Shown piece by piece: positions 1 to 9,233 of a stretch of 64,000 nt of DNA; the first letter of the stretch is position 1; every line of letters starts with the position of its first letter. The stretch is from Streptomyces sp. RPT161 (GTDB taxonomy: Bacteria > Actinomycetota > Actinomycetes > Streptomycetales > Streptomycetaceae), in contig NZ_JAPZVN010000006.1 of the NCBI RefSeq assembly GCF_027533845.1, positions 186,001-250,000 of the forward strand, read 5' to 3'. A model generated the notes under the pieces. It was not told the origin of the DNA. It ran no database searches and was given only the letters and a program-made list of their open reading frames with translations. The position numbers and the translations under genes are program-made.

Positions 1-396
1 AAGTGGCAGGACAGCCTGTCCGCCGGCATCCGGGCGCTGCAGGAAAACGGGCTGCTGCCGATGTCCCTCGACGTCGACCAGGCAGCCGCCGCGATGCTCG
101 CCGCTGTCCAGGGCGGAGTGTCAATCATGCTGTCCACCGGGAAATCCACACATCTGCGGGCAGCCCTCGACTGGGGGATCGTGCAGCTGCGGGCCGCTGG
201 CCAACTCGGCGACTGGGACAGCGAGTTGGCCAGCGGCCGCGCGGGGCGGCCACCCGCACGAAGTTCCTCGGTTCGGGCAGACGGCCTGGCCGTCAGGGCA
301 GGAGCAGCAGCTTGCCCGTTGTACGGCGGGATTCGATGTCCTCGTGCGCCTTCGCCGCGTCCGCGAGCGCGTAGCTGCCACCGATGTGCGGCTTGA
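1..396 (+). pseudogene. TetR-family regulator, C-terminal part only
   Basis: The gene enters from the left edge in frame 1, so its DNA-binding domain lies outside the window. The visible part (W..SL..GI.AL.ENGLL at its start, then AAAMLAAVQGGVSIML) matches the ligand-binding C-terminal domain of TetR repressors. The family homology ends near base 230. The frame then runs on through about 55 low-complexity residues and overlaps the 3' end of the convergent oxidoreductase gene by about 100 bases. That tail suggests that the original stop was lost or that a rearrangement joins here. The likely target is the neighbouring quinone oxidoreductase, but this is inference. Confidence 0.6.
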
Positions 397-1255
397 GCTG
401 CCCTGTCGCGGCGAGGTCGAAGACCTCGGCCGTGCGGCGGACCAGAGCGGCACGGTCGGGCACGTGGTCGAGGACGTTCGGATAGGTCAGCAGGATGCTG
501 CTGGGAAGATCCATCGGGGTGAGCGAGGGGATGCCCATGAAGGGGCCGTAGTAGGCGTGTACCCCGTGGCGGCGCAGCGACAGCTGCGACGAACGGAACG
601 TCGGGGCACCGCCGCCGTCGTACACAACATCCGCGCCCTCGCCGCCGGTGAGCTTGCGCACCTGGTCCTCGAAGCCCCCGCCGCTGGAGACGAGTACGTG
701 GTCGGCCCCGGCCTCCTTTGCGACGGCGACCTTCTCCTGCCGGGAGACCAGCCCGATCACGGAGCCACCGCGTGCCTTGATCATCTGCGTGAGCAGCAGG
801 CCGACCCCACCTGCGGCCGCGTGCACCACGGCCACGTCGCCGGGCTTGATCGAATATGACTCGGTGGTGAAGTGGTTCGCCGTCAGCCCCTGCATCATCA
901 GTGACGCCGCCATCTCATCGGCGATGCCGTCGGGGACCTTGACCAGGGAGTCCGCGGGAATCGCGAGCAGTTCGGCGTAGCTGCCGGGGTGGTAGGCCCA
1001 CGCGACCCGGTCGCCGACCGGCAGGGCGCGCACGCCGTCGCCGAGCGCGGTGACGTGGCCCATCCCCTCCACGCCCAGGGCGGTGGGGAGTGACCAGCCG
1101 GGCAGTGCGGTGGTCCGGGCGCCGATGTCCATGTAGTTCACTCCCGCCACACCGAGGCGGACCAGCACCTGCCCCGGGCCCGGAGTTGGATCCGGCACCT
1201 CGGTCCACGTCATGACCTCCGGTCCGCCGTAAGTGTTGATGAAGATCGCGTGCAT
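293..1255 (-). CDS. NADPH:quinone oxidoreductase, zinc-independent MDR family
   Basis: This 320-residue protein has the full layout of a quinone oxidoreductase. A GroES-like domain starts at MHAIFINTYGGPEV. A Rossmann domain carries HAAAGGVGLLLTQM at about residues 155-168. The C-terminal half fits the cofactor-binding fold. Structural zinc cysteines are absent, as in the QOR branch. It probably reduces quinones or alpha,beta-unsaturated carbonyls with NADPH in the cytoplasm. The ATG at 1255 is chosen because the longer frame upstream has no homology and the protein then has the usual length. It converges on a TetR fragment. Confidence 0.9.
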   Translation of the reverse strand: MHAIFINTYGGPEVMTWTEVPDPTPGPGQVLVRLGVAGVNYMDIGARTTALPGWSLPTALGVEGMGHVTALGDGVRALPVGDRVAWAYHPGSYAELLAIPADSLVKVPDGIADEMAASLMMQGLTANHFTTESYSIKPGDVAVVHAAAGGVGLLLTQMIKARGGSVIGLVSRQEKVAVAKEAGADHVLVSSGGGFEDQVRKLTGGEGADVVYDGGGAPTFRSSQLSLRRHGVHAYYGPFMGIPSLTPMDLPSSILLTYPNVLDHVPDRAALVRRTAEVFDLAATGQLKPHIGGSYALADAAKAHEDIESRRTTGKLLLLP

Positions 1256-1579
1256 GAAGAGCCTGCTCTCGCCGCTTGGTTGCCGCGTGGCCGGGGTGAT
1301 CGGCCGCCACTGAGTTGGGCCGATACCGAGAACGTAGGACCGAAAAAATGGACCCGCAAGTCCAGAAAGTTGTCTGGTGTCGTGTGACACTCGATCATGA
1401 CTTCCGAGCGCATCAGTGTTGTCGAAACTCACGAACGTTTCGAACGCCTCCCGTCGCCCTCGGATCGCTCCCAAAGTGGCGAGCAAGCGCTGCTCAAGGG
1501 GGTGAACGTGGGCAGAACGGCCTCCAACAACCGAGCAGTGCCGCGGCAGCGGCAATAGGGGAGCGGCGCCGTTGTCGTG
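1256..1579. other. Intergenic region without a supported gene
   Basis: This is upstream of the oxidoreductase start and before the recombinase remnant. Open frames cross it on both strands but none shows a recognisable domain. It should contain the oxidoreductase promoter. No clear palindrome was found. Confidence 0.4.
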
Positions 1580-2677
1580 CAGCGGGGCCGACTGCTGCAT
1601 GCAGCAGGTCTGTGCATCAACCGGTGCTTTCGGCTGCTGCACTGGGCCTGCCGCACGAGGTCCGGCTCCGCGGCATGGGCCCGGCCAGAGGATTCCTCTG
1701 TGTCCGATGCTGCGATGTCTCTCTGGGCGTCTGCTGCAAGTGCTGCGGCGACGAAGCCAGGACCACCGACCAGGCGATCTGCTGGCGCTGCCTGCCCGCC
1801 GTCAGACCAACACACGTCTCGCGGGTCCGAACGCTTCCATATCCGAGCCCTTGCACCCGCTGGCCCAGGCCATCATCGGCATTCCTCGCCCCAACACCGG
1901 GTGAACTTGGGTCAGTCAGAACCCGCGCGTCCGGAAACTGCTGCGCGACTTGGCCGACGGAGCATCGCCCTCAGCCACGAGACCCTCGACAGCCTGCTGG
2001 GGTCACGGACGGTCGAGTACCTGCGCGGCCTGCTGGTCACTAGGCTGGCCGCGATCTCGCCGAGTCCTTGGACTGCTGTGGGGCACCTCCGCAGTCAACA
2101 CTTGGAACTCCCGGCGGGCGGCAGTATTTTCCTCGCTCGGCTGGTGTCGCGAGCGCGGCTACGCGGGGCCGGTGGACATTGAGGACCTGGATTTCGCCGG
2201 TCGCCGGTGCCCGGTCAAAGTTAAGGCGCTCGGACCAAGACCCGCCAGGGGTCAGGCGAGCGAGGAGTTCGTGCTGGAGACCGAGAACTGGGACGCAGGC
2301 ACGGACCGGCTGCTGCCCCGCCTACTCAAGGCCCTGCCCGTGGGCCGGTGTTCGTCACACATCGCCGCCCAGCGCGGGCAAGGTGTCAGCCCGCGCGACG
2401 TCTGCCCGGACACCGGCTTCACCCGGCTGTCGTACGGGCAAGCCCGCGCCCTGCTTGACCAGCACACTGCCGTGCGCGGGTCCGGCACCGGCTGGGACGT
2501 GCACGAGTACCGCCACTCCGGCTTGACCCACCTTGGCGAGGCGGGCGTCGCTGTTGATGCTGATGGCCGGGTCCCGGCACAAGAAGCCGGAGAACGTCCG
2601 CCGCTGTTTTCAAGCCCTCCCCGGAGGCCAGCGCCGAGCTCACCAGCCTCCTTGCCCCTGGCGATAGCCGACGCTGA
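1580..2677 (+). pseudogene. Tyrosine recombinase / integrase, multiply frameshifted
   Basis: Pieces of one site-specific recombinase can be read in order across all three plus frames. They are a cysteine-pair stretch (CCKCCG..........ICWRC) near 1735-1790, then [21 protein letters not shown] near 1975-2035, then [20 protein letters not shown] near 2280-2340. The catalytic block [18 protein letters not shown] follows near 2490-2545, with the H-x-x-R of the family. The C-terminal piece [11 protein letters not shown] is in the next frame, and [14 protein letters not shown] in yet another frame ends at TGA 2675-2677. At least four frame changes are needed, so no active enzyme is made. Related integrases occur in Streptomyces mobile regions. 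Confidence 0.75.
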
Positions 2678-2717
2678 GCGACATTCCCGTGGTTCGCCGG
2701 AAGAGGATGCCCCGCTG

Positions 2718-3709
2718 TCAATTCACCTCCGGCCCGAACCGACGCTTGTATGCCGATGGAGTGATGCCCGTCTCGCGGCGCATCAGCGCACGCAAATTGG
2801 CGGCGGTGCCAAGCCCGCTGCGCCTCGCGACCATCTCGAAACGGGACTCACCTCGCTCGATCAACCGGCACGCCAAAGCAAGTCGTTCCCCGTGAGCCAC
2901 GTCAACGGCGTGGTTCCCAGTTGTGCCCGGAAACGGCGATGCAGCGTCGCTGGACTGACCGCCATGCGCGCCGCAAGGTCAGAGACCGTGAGCGGTGAGT
3001 CCAACCGTTCCTGGGCCCAGGCCAGGACAGGCGCCAGGGACTCTTCAGGCACGTCGGGCATGGGGCGCTCCACAAACTGCCGTTGTCCGCCGTCCCGGTG
3101 CGCCGCGAAGACCAGTCGCCGACTCACGGAGTTGGCGACCTCCGCGCCATAGTCGCGGCGGACCACATGCAGCCCAAGATCGAGCGCGGCCGCGCTCCCG
3201 GCAGCGGTGAGGATGTCACCATCGTCCACAAACAGCACGTCTGATTCGAGGTGGACAGAGGGGAAGCGGGCCCGGAAGGAACCAGCCCACTGCCAGTGCG
3301 CGGTGGCCCGGCGCCCGTCGAGGACTCCAGCCTCGGCCAGGGTGAAGGCGCCGCTGCAGAAGCCGACCAGGCGCGCACCGCGCGCGTGCGCCCGTCGGAC
3401 GGCATCGAGTACGGCGGGGCGGCGGGGCACCTCGATGTCCGGGCGGTTGGGGACGATCAAGGTGTCGGCCGCGTCGGCCGCTTCCAGATCGGCGACTCCT
3501 GTCAGCGTGAAGAATCCGTCCCGCATCAGGGTGCGGGGCTCGGGGGAGCAGAGCCTGAAGTCGTAGAGATCACGGCCGATCTCCGGTCTGCGCAGACCGA
3601 AGACCTCGGTTGCACAGCCGAGCTCGAAAGGGTTCGAGTTCTCGTCCACGATCACGACAACCCGGTGTGCGCCCGCCGCGTGAACTGCGTGCGAGGATTC
3701 TTTCGCCAT
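2718..3709 (-). pseudogene. GlxA-type AraC regulator (DJ-1/PfpI plus HTH), one frameshift
   Basis: Residues 1-180 form a DJ-1/PfpI-like domain (VVVIVDENSNPFELGCATEVFGL; the nucleophile-elbow-like GFCSGAFTLAEAG). An AraC HTH domain follows ([18 protein letters not shown]). The open frame stops soon after [11 protein letters not shown]. The rest of the HTH ([13 protein letters not shown] to [10 protein letters not shown]) continues in the next frame to 2718. Adding one G in the run of four at 2888-2891 (minus strand) would restore the protein. The ATG at 3709 is preferred over the TTG six bases upstream. It is divergent from the cupin gene, which it might control. It is either a recent pseudogene or a sequencing error. 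Confidence 0.8.
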
Positions 3710-3761
3710 GTGCAATTTCTAGCACTCACGCCAGCCATGCGAAGTGGCTCAGGATGAGCCC

Positions 3762-4157
3762 ATGCGTAACGAACCCATCCCCCTCAGCAAGGCTCTGGCC
3801 TCCTTCGATGCCCTGTGGAGTCCCCGTATCGTCACGCGCGTCAACGACTATGACGTGCGCATCGCCAAGGTCGAGGGCGAACACATCTGGCACGTCCACG
3901 ATGACACCGACGAGTTTTTCCTGGTGCTCGACGGAGAGCTGCACATCTCCTTGCGCGAGCCCGATGGGGAGCGCACGGTCCTGCTCCCGCAGGGGGCGGT
4001 CTTCACCGTCCCCCGAGGTACGGAGCACAAGCCGCACGCTCCGTCCGGCGCCGCAATCCTTATGTTCGAGCCCACCGGGACACCGACCGTGGGCGATCGC
4101 CACGACGAGATCCCGGACCACGTGGACTCAACGACCGGTCACACACTCAACACCTGA
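3762..4157 (+). CDS. Cupin-domain protein
   Basis: The protein is small, 131 residues. The cupin motif 1 is clear (HIWHVHDDTDEFFLVLDGEL) and motif 2 is LPQGAVFTVPRGTEHKP. The histidines and glutamate that usually bind the metal are present. Single-domain cupins of this kind serve as small isomerases, dioxygenases or sensors, so no reaction is assigned. ATG 3762 is preferred to the in-frame GTG at 3744 because AGGATGAG lies just before it. It shares a short intergenic region with the divergent GlxA-type regulator. Confidence 0.85.
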   Translation: MRNEPIPLSKALASFDALWSPRIVTRVNDYDVRIAKVEGEHIWHVHDDTDEFFLVLDGELHISLREPDGERTVLLPQGAVFTVPRGTEHKPHAPSGAAILMFEPTGTPTVGDRHDEIPDHVDSTTGHTLNT

Positions 4158-4249
4158 GCCGACAGGCTTCGGACGCGCCCTTTCCAATGGCATCAGCCTC
4201 ACACCGGGTCGGTTCCGTTCACCGACTGCCCGGCAAGAGCGGCGGGACT

Positions 4250-4370
4250 CAATCCGCGGCAGGTCTGGATCGCGCAGGGGGCGCATTCCGCCGGGCAGGT
4301 CGGGGAGTTGGAAGAAGCGCCGCCCCAGCATGTTGACGTGATGCTGGACGAACGGCGAGAAGCGGGTAGC
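4250..4370 (-). pseudogene. Tn3-family transposase, C-terminal remnant
   Basis: About forty codons on the minus strand read RFSPFVQHHVNMLGRRFFQL followed by a PDLPGGMRPLRDPD-type ending. This is the conserved C-terminal end of actinobacterial Tn3-family transposases. Neither the DDE core nor the IR is visible nearby, so only a tail fragment remains. Identification is from memory of the family consensus. Confidence 0.55.
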
Positions 4371-4600
4371 GCGACCAGCGCGCCGATGTGACGGGGGATC
4401 ACCAGGATCGGCACGGAGGTGCCGCCCGGCCCGACGGCCAGCGTCGCGCAACACCGCTGGGCCCGACGTATTGACCTTCTCGGCGAGGACTCCTACGGAG
4501 ACCCCCATCTGTCCCTCCGCGCACCGAATTGCGCGACTCATCCGGAGGCCGTCGCACTTACGGCCTTGCTCATCTCACCACATGCGACGTCCACCGGTAG

Positions 4601-4801
4601 TTAGCCGGGCGTTGGTGCACGCAAAAACGACAGCACGAAGGTGTCCTCGACAGCCGGGAGGTGGTGGGCGTACTCGGCGCGGAAGACGTATCCCAGGCGC
4701 TCGGCCTGGGTGTCGAAGACCGGGTGCGCCCGCTGCGTTCGAGGGTCGGCCCTGAACGACAGACACGCCAGCACGTCCTGTCGAAGCTTTCGCGCTGACA
4801 A
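4601..4801 (-). other. Fragment of an unrecognised protein
   Basis: A 66-codon minus-strand frame has protein-like composition (KLRQDVLACL, then HPVFDTQAERLGYVFRAEYA, then HLPAVEDTFVLSFLRAP). It has no convincing start codon; the only candidate is a TTG in the middle of an open frame. Its family is not recognised. The surrounding 4.16-5.0 kb otherwise contains no supported gene, so this is probably the 3' end of a decayed gene. Confidence 0.3.
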
Positions 4802-5003
4802 CCACGCAGCCTCCCAGAAGTGGCTGCCTTGTGCCAGCCTTGGTATCCGATGCGGCCATGCGGCCCGTCTGCCGCTCGCACGATCCGGACTCGATCTCGT
4901 GACAGTGCGCTGTACGTTGTTGTGGCTGAAGGCTTCAGTGGGCTACTGCGGGTGAGAGTCGGCAAGCCCGGTGCTCAGCGGCTGGGCGGCAGAATAGCGA
5001 CGG

Positions 5004-5729
5004 TCAGGGCCGCTGGGCGACGAAGACGAACTCCTTGCCCGGACGATCGGGTGCGTCCCGGACGTCTTGCAGCACATATCCCTGCGCCATCAGGTCTGCC
5101 TCGATCTCCTGACGCTCCCGGAATCTCAAGGTTGAATGGGACGTGAACTGCTGCCCGTCCGCAGCGAACACGTAGTTCCAGCGAAACGTCACCAGGGGCC
5201 CGCTCACCTCGACCAGCTCGACCCACCTCTCGACGTTGCCGACGTCCGGGATCTCCGTGACCCTGTGCGAGGCCGTGCGGTTCCACATCTCCCAGGCGCG
5301 CTTGGCCGGGTCTCGCGTCTCGAATACCAAATGACCACCGGGTCGCAGGGCTTCGTAAGCGCCCTTGAGCGTTCGCTGCCACGTGCGCGGGGCGACGATC
5401 TCCTGGGCGACATTTGCCGTCATGGTGACGAGGTCGACTTGCAGCGGGGGAAGAGCTGTTGTGTCACCGCAGGTCCAGCGAACCCGATCACTGCCCGGCT
5501 TGCTGCGGGCCACCTCAATGGAGGCTTGGGCGGGATCGACGCCGACGACCTCGATTCCGCGATCAGCCAGCAGGAGTGCGAAGACACCGGTGCCGCAGCC
5601 GATGTCCAGCACTTGCCTCGCATCGAGTTGCTGGGCGATGTTCAGGTAGGCGTGAAGGTCGCTGCGATCTGGATCAAGTGGGTCGTAGATTGCTGCCAGC
5701 CGCGGGTGTTCGAAGATCTCGTCAGCCAT
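5004..5729 (-). CDS. Class I SAM-dependent methyltransferase
   Basis: The 241-residue protein carries SAM motif I as VLDIGCGTGVFALLLADRG at about residues 40-58, followed by the acidic ribose-binding position in VVGVDPA. GD near residue 87 and the LRPGGHLVFETRD block near 130-143 are further class I features. The start MADEIFEHPRLAAIYDPLDP is typical of a Streptomyces subfamily. The substrate cannot be read from the sequence. It stands alone between decayed genes. Confidence 0.88.
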   Translation of the reverse strand: MADEIFEHPRLAAIYDPLDPDRSDLHAYLNIAQQLDARQVLDIGCGTGVFALLLADRGIEVVGVDPAQASIEVARSKPGSDRVRWTCGDTTALPPLQVDLVTMTANVAQEIVAPRTWQRTLKGAYEALRPGGHLVFETRDPAKRAWEMWNRTASHRVTEIPDVGNVERWVELVEVSGPLVTFRWNYVFAADGQQFTSHSTLRFRERQEIEADLMAQGYVLQDVRDAPDRPGKEFVFVAQRP

Positions 5730-6096
5730 GCGTCCGAAGGTATAGCTGGTGGGCAGTCAACTGCTCTCAATTTCGCGGCGACTCGTTCTTCACAGCCACC
5801 GGCAGAGCAGCCGTCCCCTCGGCCGAGCCCCAGCCTCTTCGACTGGGCGCAGGGAGCTGGCAGGAGTCTCGGGGACGGAGAGAAGCCGTTCAGGTAGGGG
5901 CTGCTGGTAGTCCGAGATCAAGATGTCCTCTTGTGTTCCGACGAGCTCTCGGCCGACTCAAGGCGGTGCCGGTCCTTGAACTTCGCCTCGTGGGCGGGCC
6001 GCGAGTTAATCCGGGAAACGCACGAAGGTGAGTCCGCATCCGGGGGCAGACGTCGAATAACCATCGCGACGGCTGCTTCCGCTGTTGCCGTCGGAC

Positions 6097-6345
6097 CTAC
6101 TGACGCTGTCCGCAGTGGTCCCGCAACCCAGTAGCCGCCACCTGCGCGCGGCCCACCTCGAGCAATTCGCCGCTGCAGCCTCCCACTTCGCCGGAATACC
6201 CGGTCTGACGATCAGCGCCCCCGCAGCAGCCGAGGGGCAAGCCAGCGTCGGCCGCTCCCAGGCGGATCTCGAGCGTGCTGGCGCCCTGCGGGCCGAGTTT
6301 GGCGGCGTGCAGCATGCCCACCGGTCCACCGACCACGATCGCGAC
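6097..6345 (-). pseudogene. Possible FAD-dependent monooxygenase, N-terminal remnant
   Basis: The minus frame opens with VAIVVGGPVGMLHAAKLG, close to the FAD-binding start of aromatic monooxygenases (usually GGGPVG; one glycine is replaced here). The following residues, including a glycine-cysteine rich run, do not continue the fold convincingly. It is read as a decayed 5' end. The call is weak. Confidence 0.25.
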
Positions 6346-6400
6346 ACCGTAATGCTGTGTCGAGGACAGTAAAGACTCCTACGCCCCTCGTCGTTACCGA

Positions 6401-6985
6401 TCAGCCGATGGCCTTCGCGGCCACTGAGGCGCCGCTGTCAGGCCGGCTGCCACGGACCATGCCGCCGATGATGAGGAACAGGATCAGGCAGACGGTGGCC
6501 AGGATCCACAGGATGGTGTGAAACGCCGAGTCGTAGGTGCCGACGAGAAAGTCGGTGAAGCCGAAACGCTGTCCCGAACTGACCGCGCTCGCTGGCCCGG
6601 ACAGGTTCCCACTGGCCAGTTCGTTGGCCACCTTTGACGGGTCCCCGGCGTCAGCGAACTGGCCTATACCGGCACGGATTTTGGACGTCAGGGTGGTGGC
6701 CAGCAGGGAACCGTATACTGCGACAGCGACTGCCTCGCTGCCCAGTCGAAGCGTATTGAGGAGGCCGGCTGCCATGCCGGCCTTCTCCGAGGCGATGATC
6801 TCCAGCGCCTGACCGTCGACCCAGACCTGCGGACAGCCCCATTCCGGCCCCGGTGACCAGCATTGGCACAGCCACGACGGCGATGGCGACGTGCTTCCCG
6901 AAGAGGGTGAGCGCGACGTCCCCAACGACCAGGCAGCCGAGGCTGAGGTAGATCGGTGGGCAGCGGCTGGCTACGGACTGTCCTG
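6401..6985 (-). pseudogene. MFS drug-efflux transporter (DHA2-like), C-terminal half
   Basis: Two adjacent frames combine to give the last helices of an EmrB/QacA-like transporter. One has YLSLGCLVVGDVALTLFG and VAVPMLVTGAGMGLS. After a frame change near 6830 the other has EKAGMAAGLLNTLRLGSEAV and the terminal helix HTILWILATVCLILFLIIGG. The N-terminal half is missing. The DHA2 motif around AGxxNTxRxxG is intact. Truncation plus the frameshift make it non-functional. Confidence 0.7.
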
Positions 6986-7074
6986 TAACTAATCTTTGCC
7001 ATGAGGGTGGTTGCTCAGGACTGGATCTTGGGGATCCCCGGTGGGAGGCAGAGTCCCCCTGGTATGTTGCGCCG

Positions 7075-7503
7075 ATGTCAGCGATCAAGAAGTTCCAAGT
7101 CACCTTCGACTGCGCAGAACCTGAGCGCCTCGCTCGTTTTTGGTGCGAGGTGTTGGGGTACGTCGTCCCGCCGCCACCGGACGGGTTTGCCACTTGGGAC
7201 GATTTCAAGTGCTCGCAGCCGCCTGAGCAGCAGGATTCATGGTTCGCCTGCAGCGACCCCTCAGGTGTGGGCCCGCGACTGTACTTCCAGCGCGTCCCCG
7301 AAGGGAAAGCCGCTAAGAACCGGGTGCATCTTGACGTGCGGGTCGGCACCGGACTCGTGGGGACAGAGCGCCTCGCCGCTCTTGAGGCCGAATGCGCACG
7401 ATTGGTCCTGCTCGGCGCGGTACACGTGCGAACGCTGTATGACGGCAATGATTCGTGCATCCCGATGCTGGACATCGAGGGCAACGAGTTCTGCATCGAC
7501 TGA
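7075..7503 (+). CDS. VOC-superfamily (glyoxalase-like) protein
   Basis: The protein has 142 residues and the common actinobacterial glyoxalase-like form. It begins KKFQVTFDCAEPERLARFW, a typical first beta-alpha-beta of a VOC module. It also has GPRLYFQRVPEGKAAKNRVH and ends MLDIEGNEFCID, the usual last strand. H and E at these positions are the usual metal-binding residues. The function is unassigned; many relatives are called pterin dehydratase-like or bleomycin-resistance-like without proof. Confidence 0.85.
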   Translation: MSAIKKFQVTFDCAEPERLARFWCEVLGYVVPPPPDGFATWDDFKCSQPPEQQDSWFACSDPSGVGPRLYFQRVPEGKAAKNRVHLDVRVGTGLVGTERLAALEAECARLVLLGAVHVRTLYDGNDSCIPMLDIEGNEFCID

Positions 7504-7573
7504 GCATTCTCCGAGCCGAAGAGATTGACGGGCCGCCTCCCTTGGGCCTCTCTGGTCTCCTATGGGGCGGGAG

Positions 7574-8001
7574 TTATCCCGCGAGGGCGAGGTTGGGAAG
7601 CCGAGCGATGCCGAGCATGGCGGTGTGAACGCCATCGCCTTTCAGACGGCAGTCGCGAAGGATCTTCCAGGCCTTCATCCGCGCGAAGACGTGCTCGACG
7701 CGAGCCCGGACCTTGCGGTGGGAGGGGTTGTGCTCCTCCTTCCTAGCTGGCGGGTCGGTCTGGCCGCGTCCACGGCGGTGCGGGATGAGCAGGCCGGTGC
7801 CTCAGTAACCGCCGTCCGCGATGACCGTGGCCCGGCCGAGGGCGGCCTTCGCACCGAAAGTCCCCACGCCTTGCAATCGTTGCGGTTGCCCGTGACTGGC
7901 CAGCCGACGGCGACGACGAGTCGGGTATCGGCGTCGATGACAACTTGGTGGTTGGTTGAGTATCGGTAGTTCTTCGACTGCTCGGCAACCGTATGATCCG
8001 T
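7574..8001 (-). pseudogene. IS5-family transposase, 3' part, frameshifted
   Basis: Minus-strand pieces are NYRYSTNHQVVIDADTRLVV, then GAKAALGRATVIADGGY with the DDE-type D, then RARVEHVFARMKAWKILRDC containing the E of the DDE triad. The ending is LKGDGVHTAMLGIA to NLALAG and a stop at 7574-7576. The pieces lie in different frames, so the gene is inactive, and the N-terminal half is gone. The right-hand side abuts the plus-strand gene starting at 8000. Confidence 0.8.
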
Positions 8002-8425
8002 GTGGGGACCGCGCACCAAACCGGGATACAGCACCGGCACGGTGGCGTATGAGTCCGCGTACTACCGCCGCGGCGACACGTTCAAGGGCCAGTCCGTCGG
8101 CTGCGTTGTCCGCGATGTGCCGGGCGTGGTGAGCATTACTGTGGCCCCAACGGCAGGTCGGTTCTGCGCGCGCTCGCCGACTCGAAGAAGGCATCCGATA
8201 ACCGCAAGGCAGTGTGTGAGAAGGCCCAAACTGACCCCGGCGGAGAAGGCTCGGGGCCGCACCTGGTGCGACGCCACCTACGAAGGCGGGACCTCCCTGT
8301 CGGCCAACCAGCGGGAGACCACTCTCACCACGCCCGCTGAACAGCGCAGCCAAGGCGGCCGGATCACCGCCTTCAAGAAGAGGTTCCACATCCTCGACCG
8401 CGACCCGTTCTACGTGATCGCCTGA
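8000..8425 (+). CDS. Hypothetical protein, possibly carrying compensating frameshifts
   Basis: A 141-codon frame starts with GTG at the edge of an IS5 remnant and ends at 8425. The first 50 residues (YESAYYRRGDTFKGQSVGCV) and last 60 (RTWCDATYEGGTSLSANQ; FKKRFHILDRDPFYVIA) look protein-like. In the middle the neighbouring frame reads better (VLRALADSKKASDNRKAVCE, near 8160-8235), which suggests two compensating indels or a decayed gene. A strong hairpin 18 bases past the stop supports this strand being transcribed. No family is recognised. The true 5' end may have been removed by the IS. Confidence 0.35.
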   Translation: MWGPRTKPGYSTGTVAYESAYYRRGDTFKGQSVGCVVRDVPGVVSITVAPTAGRFCARSPTRRRHPITARQCVRRPKLTPAEKARGRTWCDATYEGGTSLSANQRETTLTTPAEQRSQGGRITAFKKRFHILDRDPFYVIA

Positions 8426-8443
8426 CACCTCCCGCTACGGTCA

Positions 8444-8475
8444 GTGGCCCCGGGCCAGCTGTTGCCCGGGGCCAC
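8444..8475 (+). terminator. Strong hairpin terminator
   Basis: Perfect 12-base arms (GTGGCCCCGGGC and GCCCGGGGCCAC) are separated by an 8-base loop. It lies 18 bases after the stop of the 8000-8425 frame and before the GTG of the next gene. No U tract follows, as is usual in actinomycetes. Confidence 0.75.
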
Positions 8476-8519
8476 CGCCTTAGCTTGGAAGCTGCTCCGC
8501 ACGCCGTGAAGGGAGACAC

Positions 8520-9008
8520 GTGACCCGTCCCGAGCCGGTCGCAGCGCACCAACTGGCCTTCCCAGCCGCCTATCTTCAGTACTGGGTCCAGTTCCCGCCT
8601 GCCGACGCCGTGCAGCTGTGGCGCGAGGATCTCGAGGAGTTCATCGAAGACCACGCTGACGACCCGCTCGCTGCCACCGACGACGGACAGTTCGTCCTGG
8701 TCGCCTGCGGAACCCAGCGCGGCGACGTTGACCTCACCGTCCAGTTCTTCACCCAGCCGCCCTCTGCGCCCGAGGCCAACTGGCAGGCCACCGTGGACGT
8801 CGACGTCATCATCGACCGCACTTTGGTCCTGGCCAACCCCGACGACGACCAGGAGGACATCCCCGTCCCCTATCCCCACGCCCAGCCCACCCAGTACAGG
8901 CTGCGGGTGCTGTACACCGACCGGCCCCAGGACTCCTACCAGCACTACCAACAGCAGGCAGCTGCACAGCTGGAGAAGAACATCATCCAGATCTGGCTCG
9001 CCCCATAG
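8520..9008 (+). CDS. Hypothetical acidic protein
   Basis: The 162-residue product starts at GTG 8520 behind a good site (GAAGGGAG seven bases upstream). It is acidic, with runs such as WREDLEEFIEDHADDPLAAT and a DDDQEDIPVPY loop, and has no signal peptide or membrane segment. A stretch of alternating hydrophobic residues (FVLVACGTQRGDVDLTVQFF) suggests a beta-rich domain. No family is recognised. Codon use is normal and the gene is bounded by a terminator upstream, so it is probably a monocistronic real gene. Confidence 0.7.
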   Translation: MTRPEPVAAHQLAFPAAYLQYWVQFPPADAVQLWREDLEEFIEDHADDPLAATDDGQFVLVACGTQRGDVDLTVQFFTQPPSAPEANWQATVDVDVIIDRTLVLANPDDDQEDIPVPYPHAQPTQYRLRVLYTDRPQDSYQHYQQQAAAQLEKNIIQIWLAP

Positions 9009-9233
9009 GCCTGGTGGCGGCAGGCGAGGTCTCCGCAATGCTTGGCCGGTCTTCCGGCGCTGTACGGTCACCGGCGGTGCGCGAGCAACTAGTTGTTGCT
9101 GGCAAGCAGGTTCTTGACGCCTTGCTCTAGCCGCAACAGTGGAGTTCGTGGGCGACGGCGACATGCTGACCGCGACAAGGCCGCCGTGGCGGGGGAACCG
9201 CGCACGTCGTCGTCGCCGGCCCGTTCGACTGAG
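9009..9233. other. Intergenic region
   Basis: It lies between two converging genes. Only a short imperfect inverted repeat (AGCAAC-TAGTT-GTTGCT, near 9085-9101) stands out. No gene is supported. Confidence 0.3.
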
